NCBI GenBank assembly: GCA_038373885.1
Contig: JAWZYV010012394.1
Coordinates: forward strand, 124,001-188,000
Direction: 5' to 3'
Source: Cheiracanthium punctorium
Taxonomy: Eukaryota; Arthropoda; Arachnida; Araneae; Cheiracanthiidae
Length of the DNA stretch: 64,000 nucleotides
Part shown: positions 57,822 through 64,000 of the stretch, one piece after another
How positions within the stretch are numbered: position 1 is the first letter of the stretch
Layout of the letters: each line of letters opens with the position of its first letter
The notes under the pieces: model-generated
Databases searched by the model: none
What the model was told of the DNA's origin: nothing
Seen by the model: the letters and a program-made list of their open reading frames with translations, nothing else
Translations under genes and position numbers: made by a program

Positions 57822-58916
57822 TCATATTTGCCGAATCTTATTGGATTACGAATCCAATTTGCTGAGAATGCACACTCTCGGAGGTCTTAGAATCATCAAA
57901 ATAAAATAAATAGAACATTAATTTGATGGTGGTTGAAAAGGAATAGTATTATTGTTTCTATTCTATTTTGCAATTTATTTCCTTCACATGTGTGATAACA
58001 TTTTTACGAAGTCCCTTAAAAAACGTTGGTAAATCCAAAATATTCGGAGGAGCATATGGTTTGAGCCCTTTCAGGGATAGCGATTGAGGTAGGCTATTAT
58101 CGGAAATATTCGAACCGCGCGCGGGTTCCAAGAGTTATGGTTTCATAGATGATGCTTATCGTTCAATATTTACCCATGATTAAAAATAATTTACTTTTAA
58201 ATTTCAAACAAAACTTCTTTTTCGATGCAAAAAAACTTCAAAAATACTTATTTCCTCAGAAGTTCAATAGAGAACACTAAAATATCATCTACAGGATATC
58301 AAATGCTGAAAATGTGATGTTTTATTTTCCTTTTGTTGGGTGTAATGTGGTAATTAATGAAATTGTTTTCGTTCATTATTGACACTTTATCACATAGTTT
58401 TCGGTAAAAAATAAAGGAAAATAGTCGACGAGCTAGTACTTAAATAATTTCCTCTGTTGTGGGTAGAACTCTAAACGTTAAAGAAACAAACTATATTACA
58501 AATTTCCACGAAGTAAAGTACTTTTTTTTCAAACTATCGTAATGCCAGGTTACGAGTGAAACAATTCCATAGTTTTGCTCTGATTGAATAAATTTTAATC
58601 AGGTGTATTAGAAAGATATCTGCTTGCTCCCGTATAAAGGGCGGGTACACAGCTAGTTTGAATTATAAATAGATCATTCATTACAAATAAACAGGATAAC
58701 TATTCATTACAACGTAAGTACATAATTATTGATAACTAATAAATTCGCGTACATAATTATTGATTAAATCGAACAAAATCCAACACGTGGAGAAAAATGT
58801 GTATCGCTGATGCATACCGTACGCATACACCAGCTGTGTCACGCTGCGGCCTGTGCGCGCACTACTTTTTGAATTTTAAATGTACACACAAATCGAGCGC
58901 GGAATTCGAAAAGTAA
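57822..58916. repeat. Inverted partner of 40960-41580, with Helitron-like 3' end
   Basis: The plus strand reads CCCGTATAAAGGGCGGGTAC, then ACAG-CTAGT (58653-58657). DNA beyond the end is also shared with 40960-41234. About 470 bp of extra internal sequence lies between 57880 and 58440. Confidence 0.7.
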
Positions 58917-59662
58917 TTAAAATAAAATAATCAAATTTTTTAAAGAAAGATTAAATAAAACAAGAAGGGGATAAATTAACCCATCAGCACAACCTTTAAC
59001 AATAAAGGAAGGTACATTGTCAACACCAACAACTGAAGAAGACCTCAACTTCTTAAATGCCAAAAGAACATCCTCAAAAGTAATATTATCAATTTTAATG
59101 TAATCATACAAGGAGCTGTCAAATAAGGGAGAATTTCTGTCATAATCCGAACTAGATTTGTACACAGAGCTAAAGTAGGTGGCAAAAACATTAGCGATAT
59201 CACTATTGTCATTAAAGCAGACATTTTTATAACAAATATAGTTAGGCAAATATTTGTTTTTATTAAAATAAGACCAGAGCTTTTTAGAGTCAGTGATCAG
59301 TTTATTTTCTGTACTCTGCAAATAAGAAGCATAATCCTTAGCAATGCTGATCTTTAATTTAGATCTAAAATACGTAAATTCATCGGAAATGATCGGATCC
59401 CCACTTTTTGATAAAATCCTACGAACTTTACTCTTACATTTAATTAGTTTGACAGTTTCAGTAGAATACCAAAAGGGGAATTTTTTTCTTGAACATTTCG
59501 CAGGAATCGTATGGTTTAAAACACCATAAAGATACACATAAAAACAATGCACAGCTTCATCTACATTATTAAAAGCATTCAGAAAATTCCAGTCAGTCTC
59601 AGAAAATAAATGCCACATAGTAAAAAAATCAGCTTTTTTAAAATCATAACCACCAATGCCAC
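58917..59662 (-). pseudogene. LINE RT fragment, second copy
   Basis: Nearly identical to 50453-51178, but it ends before the RT palm: after VKGCADGLIYPLLVLFNLSL it runs into unrelated DNA at 58937. It differs from copy 1 at a few residues (for example S for N in YLQ.TENK and Y for S in NK.LPNY). Confidence 0.9.
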
Positions 59663-60274
59663 TACTTTTTTTAACAGCCCGTAAAAAATACTATTTTGTT
59701 TTGCTCTCAGTAATTTGCGCCAAGCACAAAATATTGCAAATCGGTAGAACCTACTACTTTCTCAAAATTGCCATATCAGCCATTTTATTTTTCGCTAAAC
59801 TAAAAAAATTATACATATTAGTCTCAGAAATCTCCAAGTCCTTATTCTTTTACGTATAAAAAATATTGCATTCCTGCTCTGATTTCACACGCAGACGATA
59901 TTTTAAAAAATGACCTAGCAAATGTTCTAACCCCCACTCCCCCCCAAAAAAAAATCATAATTCTTTTTTATTTTACTTCAAGAGTCTAAATCATTTAATA
60001 AATTCGCCTAACATGGCCACCTTGATACTTATTTCTCAGTTTTTTACTACAGGGGTTACAATTGCGGAATTCTTGAGAAAAAAATTAATGTTTTTGAAAG
60101 GTTTTTTTATCAATATCTCCTAAACTAATTCTAATTTCGAAATTTAAATTAGCGGAAGACCTTCCTCGGAATTTTCCGAATCCGTGGATACCTCCATCGA
60201 AACTCAGCTCCGAGCCCTTTCAGGGGAGATGATGCTACACACAGACAGACGCGCACAGATTTTAATAGTATAGA
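59663..60274 (-). mobile_element. Helitron-like 5' region, second copy
   Basis: Duplicate of 51179-51790, with the TC start at 60274 on the minus strand. Confidence 0.5.
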
Positions 60275-61396
60275 TAGATTCTGAAATTTAATGCTGCACA
60301 ATTGTAAAGTTAGATTACAGCTTTTATTTAGAAGGATGTACAAATCAAATTGAGATATACCCTTATGTTTTCTGTAACAATAGACAGAAACATAAATTTT
60401 CTGCATAAATGTTTAAAATTGTCGATTGACGTACAAGGAAGTCATGTGGTGTCCACATTCCACATCAGATATTTTATGAAATAATCATACATCGCTGTAA
60501 GAACTTTTAACAATATTTTACTGGCTACGTCACTATAGGTATAGCATACTATTGTTAGAGTTCTAAATTTTAGAGGGGGTTACTGAAATTTAACTAGTAC
60601 TATGTAAAGATAATTCAGATTATTATGTTTAATACATAAAACCTTATGAAGAGGAAGTATCTTTTTACTATACATAAGTTGAGTCATGTTAGTGGGTTAT
60701 AGGGTAATTCCGGTAGAGTCGCCGCACCCCCTGTATTTCTTTTAATTGTCGATAGATAGCAGTCAAATGCACAATATAGGTGTGGAATAAGATTTCCTTA
60801 ACCAATATATAGCTTGAATCAATTGTAATGTTCTACCTGTAATTATACAGTTTTTATTTTGAGATAAAGCGCGTGATTTCTCTATAAAAACTTAAACACG
60901 TTATGCTTAAGTACTTTTTTACACTAATTACTGAATCCATGTATGATTTCGATGTCAAAACTAAGTGTAGAACCTGTAAAGAGTACCTGTATAGAATAGT
61001 TAAGCTATTTTCAGTTGCGAGGACAAGCAACTGTGATTTGTTAAATCAGAACCGTACAAAAGGAAATAGATGCCGCACTGCCATTTCGGTATACATGCCG
61101 CAGTTTCTCTTGTACGGTACGCCGTATTTAACAAAATTTTAATATCTATACTTGTCTTATTCTTTATATTACTGAATTTATGTTAATGGAGTATATTTGC
61201 TGCATTTGATTAAGTGTTGTTAGCTTTATTTTTCTTTTCATTTTACACAAACTGACCAAGTTGGACATGTTATTAGTCGTTAATTGTAATCATAATATTT
61301 ACGCATTTAAACGCTCTGGCTTAATTGGAATATTGTTTTTAAAAACCAGATTAATTGTTAATTTGCTTAAAGATTTTATTAGAAATGTTCTCATTA

Positions 61397-63635
61397 GGGT
61401 CATTCCACGTCAAATCAAACACAAAACTGGAAAAAGTTCACCACATCAACTTAGATTTTCCTCAAATTTTATATAGACGATTTATGCGCTAAGATATCAA
61501 CAAATCTCAATTTTGAAGGTTCTACAATACTTAATTACCGAGAAATTAATTATGCAAATTTTTAAGTTTTCTGCAAGATGCGCCAACTTTTTTCTCAATT
61601 CCTTAAATAACTCCTTGCCTGTAAAAGTTACTGAAGTGAAAATTTGTTTCTAGGAGTAACTTTTTACACTGATTCCAAAAATGTTATCGAAATTTGCGTA
61701 TCTTCTATAGTTTATGCATGAGCACTGCATTTGCTAAAAAACATCATGAATTTTTTTCGGCATGTCTGATCATAGACACATGCTTTAAATTTTTATATGT
61801 TGTTAAGATCGAATAACCCTACACTCCAAAAAAAAATTCATCTTGGCTTTCTGCTCAGGAGCAGAGAAAAAAAAATTGTATGTATGTGCCTATATATGAG
61901 GAGTTTCATATGCAACATTTATACTGAACATGAAAAAATTTGGAAGCGTTAGTCAATTTTATTATGTCCTTTAAATTGATATCAGAAATATAACTATTAC
62001 TCCGGATATTTGCAAAAACTAGAAAATACATAAAAGTACTTGCATCGGAAAACGCAAAACAAACAAACAACAAAAAATGCATGTCACATACAGAGTTAAA
62101 TTAAAAAGAATTCTCAAGTTAAAATTTTGAATTACTTTTAATTTAACCTTATTGTTTTTGGCACTCATCCATCAGCCAATAAATCTTTGGAATTCTGTAT
62201 GACATTCAAGTCAATAGAAGGAACAAAGTTTATTGAAAGAATTCCTGTAAGTTACAATACTTATTTACCTTTAACAGAACGCCAACAACATTGTGCTTCT
62301 GCTAGTTTTGTGGATGGATACAGCAATTTAAAATAGGTTTTACTGTATACTGTATTAAATTTTTATTGTTACAACAAGTAGCATAGGAATGTCAGGCACT
62401 TTGTCAAATTGCACATTTGGTGATATATTGCCGAATAAATGTCATGTAACCAGTTATTCACGGCAAACTTTTACGTCTGCCCTCCTAGGAGGATTATATT
62501 CGAAATGTTCTAAAATCGATTTTTAGGCATTCTTGAGTGTTGTGTATTTTACAGCAAGAATTTTATCGATATCTCTTTTCTTCTTTGAGATCCCACAGAA
62601 TATGTGAAAACAAAATTTTGGCCTTTATCCTCCATAAATTACGAATTTTGGAAAATACACTCTAAGCTAGAACCTACGCTATAAAATCCCACTCGTGCTA
62701 AATTTCGTGTTATTAGCTTCAGTAGTTTTAGCTAGGCAAAATATTGACATACGGAAAACAGATAAAACTTTCCGGTAGACCTAATATATATATATACATA
62801 TATATACTCTATTAAACATTGTTCTTTCTTTTGAGTTCAATATCATACAGAATTCCAAACATTTATTGGCTGATGGATGACTGCCAAAAACAACAGGGTT
62901 AAATTAAAAATAATTCTAAATTTTAACTTTAGAATTCTTTTTAATTTAACATTGTTTTACATGCATGTTTTGTTGTTTGTTTGTTTTACGTTTTCCGATG
63001 CAAGCACTTTGATATATTTTCTAATTTTTGCAAATGCCTAGAGTACTAGTTAAACCTCTGATATCAATTTAAAAGACATAGGAAAATTGACTGACGCTTC
63101 TGAATTTTCTCATCTTCAGTATAAATGTTGCAGATGAAAATCCTCATATATAGGCACATACATACAATTTTTTTCCTCTGCTCCTGAGCAGAAAGCCAAG
63201 ATGAAATTTTTTTGGAATGTAGGGTTATTCCATCTTAACAACATATAAAAATTTAAAACATGTGTCTGTGATCAGACATGCCGAAAAAAATTCATGATGT
63301 TTTTTAGCAAATGCAGTGCTCATGCATAAACTATAGAAGGTACGCAAATTTCGATAACATTTTTGGAATCAGCGTAAAAAATTTCTCTTAGAAACAAATT
63401 TTCACTTCAGTAACTTTTACATGTAAGGAGTTATTTAAGGAATTGAGAAAAAAGTTGGTGCATCTTTCAGAAAACTTAAAAATTTGCATAATTAATTTCT
63501 CGGTAATTAATTATCGTAGAACCTTCAAAATTGAGATTTGTTGATGTCTCAGCCTATAAATCATTTATATAAAATTTGATAAAAATCCGAGTTAGTGTGG
63601 TGAACTGCGCTGTTTGATCTGACGTGGAATGACCC
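61397..63635. mobile_element. Complete foldback element with arms of about 0.83 kb
   Basis: The left arm 61397-62235 and right arm 62812-63635 are inverted copies, similar along their whole length with small indels. Outer ends are GGGTCATTCCACGTCA. ATTA flanks both sides (61393-61396 and 63636-63639), a possible 4-bp target duplication. The loop of about 0.58 kb has no gene. Transposition would need an enzyme from elsewhere; the superfamily is unknown. Confidence 0.85.
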
Positions 63636-63863
63636 ATTAAAAAAATAAAACTAATATTGGTTTAAACCTACCAGTATGCCTCTTTATACTAACTTAGCAT
63701 CTTTTTGTTAATAATAGGTAATTGTAGTCCAGATATGAATATTTTTTCAAGTACTATTTTATTTATTATTTCATTCTCTTGCGACAGGCACGGCATAACT
63801 CCCCCACAAGAGCGGCGTCTCACCCGCAGTGCAATGTTTTAAAAAAAAAATGTTAAAAAATAT

Positions 63864-63865
63864 TA

Positions 63866-63901
<36 letters not shown>
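63864..63901 (+). repeat. (ATT)n microsatellite, second copy
   Basis: Duplicate of 55065-55099. Confidence 0.95.
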
Positions 63902-64000
63902 TGTCGCAGTACACATGTTCTATGTGTATAAAATGTACACGAACGTACAAAAATATGTGAAATTGTGAGAATTTCATAAATAAATGTGCGATAACAGCCT

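Larger units (their letters stand above)
58937..63925. repeat. Second copy of the direct duplication, about 5.0 kb
   Basis: See 50453-55122. It keeps the left terminus of the foldback element that copy 1 lacks. It ends at ...CATGTTCTATGT before unrelated sequence. Confidence 0.95.

Overview
The window is AT-rich eukaryotic DNA made almost entirely of transposable elements and simple repeats. The element mix (Gypsy and BEL/Pao LTR retrotransposons, a jockey-like LINE, many hAT-type MITEs, Helitron ends, tRNA-derived SINEs) and the wording of the proteins suggest an arthropod, possibly a chelicerate. The species cannot be fixed from the sequence. I see no intact host protein gene. The one clearly intact non-TE gene is a tRNA-His(GTG) at 30911-30982 on the minus strand.

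Layout. 1-2600: 3' half of a Gypsy element (broken RT, then one long RNase H/integrase frame, polypurine tract and probable 3' LTR). 2600-5380: non-coding relics. 5380-35735: one decayed BEL/Pao element whose pieces lie in order over 30 kb: gag (5380-5960 and 8111-8950), protease plus start of RT (19803-20808), rest of RT to integrase (26202-28217), C-terminal domain (35088-35281) and probable 3' LTR. Four blocks split it. Three have hAT-like ends and 8-bp target duplications (5961-8110, 8951-19802, 20809-26201). The fourth (28218-35087) has hAT-like ends but no visible duplication. The second block is itself a nest: LTR element, then TIR element, then SINE, then MITE.

35736-49400: mostly non-coding repeats, foldback elements, Helitron termini and MITEs, plus a decayed minus-strand copy (47470-48700) of a multicopy arthropod protein family of unknown function. 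49427-51178: a jockey-like LINE RT pseudogene, minus strand. 50453-55122 recurs almost unchanged at 58937-63925: a direct duplication of about 4.7-5.0 kb containing part of the LINE, a Helitron-like start, a TIR element and a large foldback element with arms of about 0.83 kb. The foldback is whole only in the second copy.

No host pathway or operon is present. The genes relate to one another only as layers of insertion, and the order of insertion can be read from the target-site duplications.
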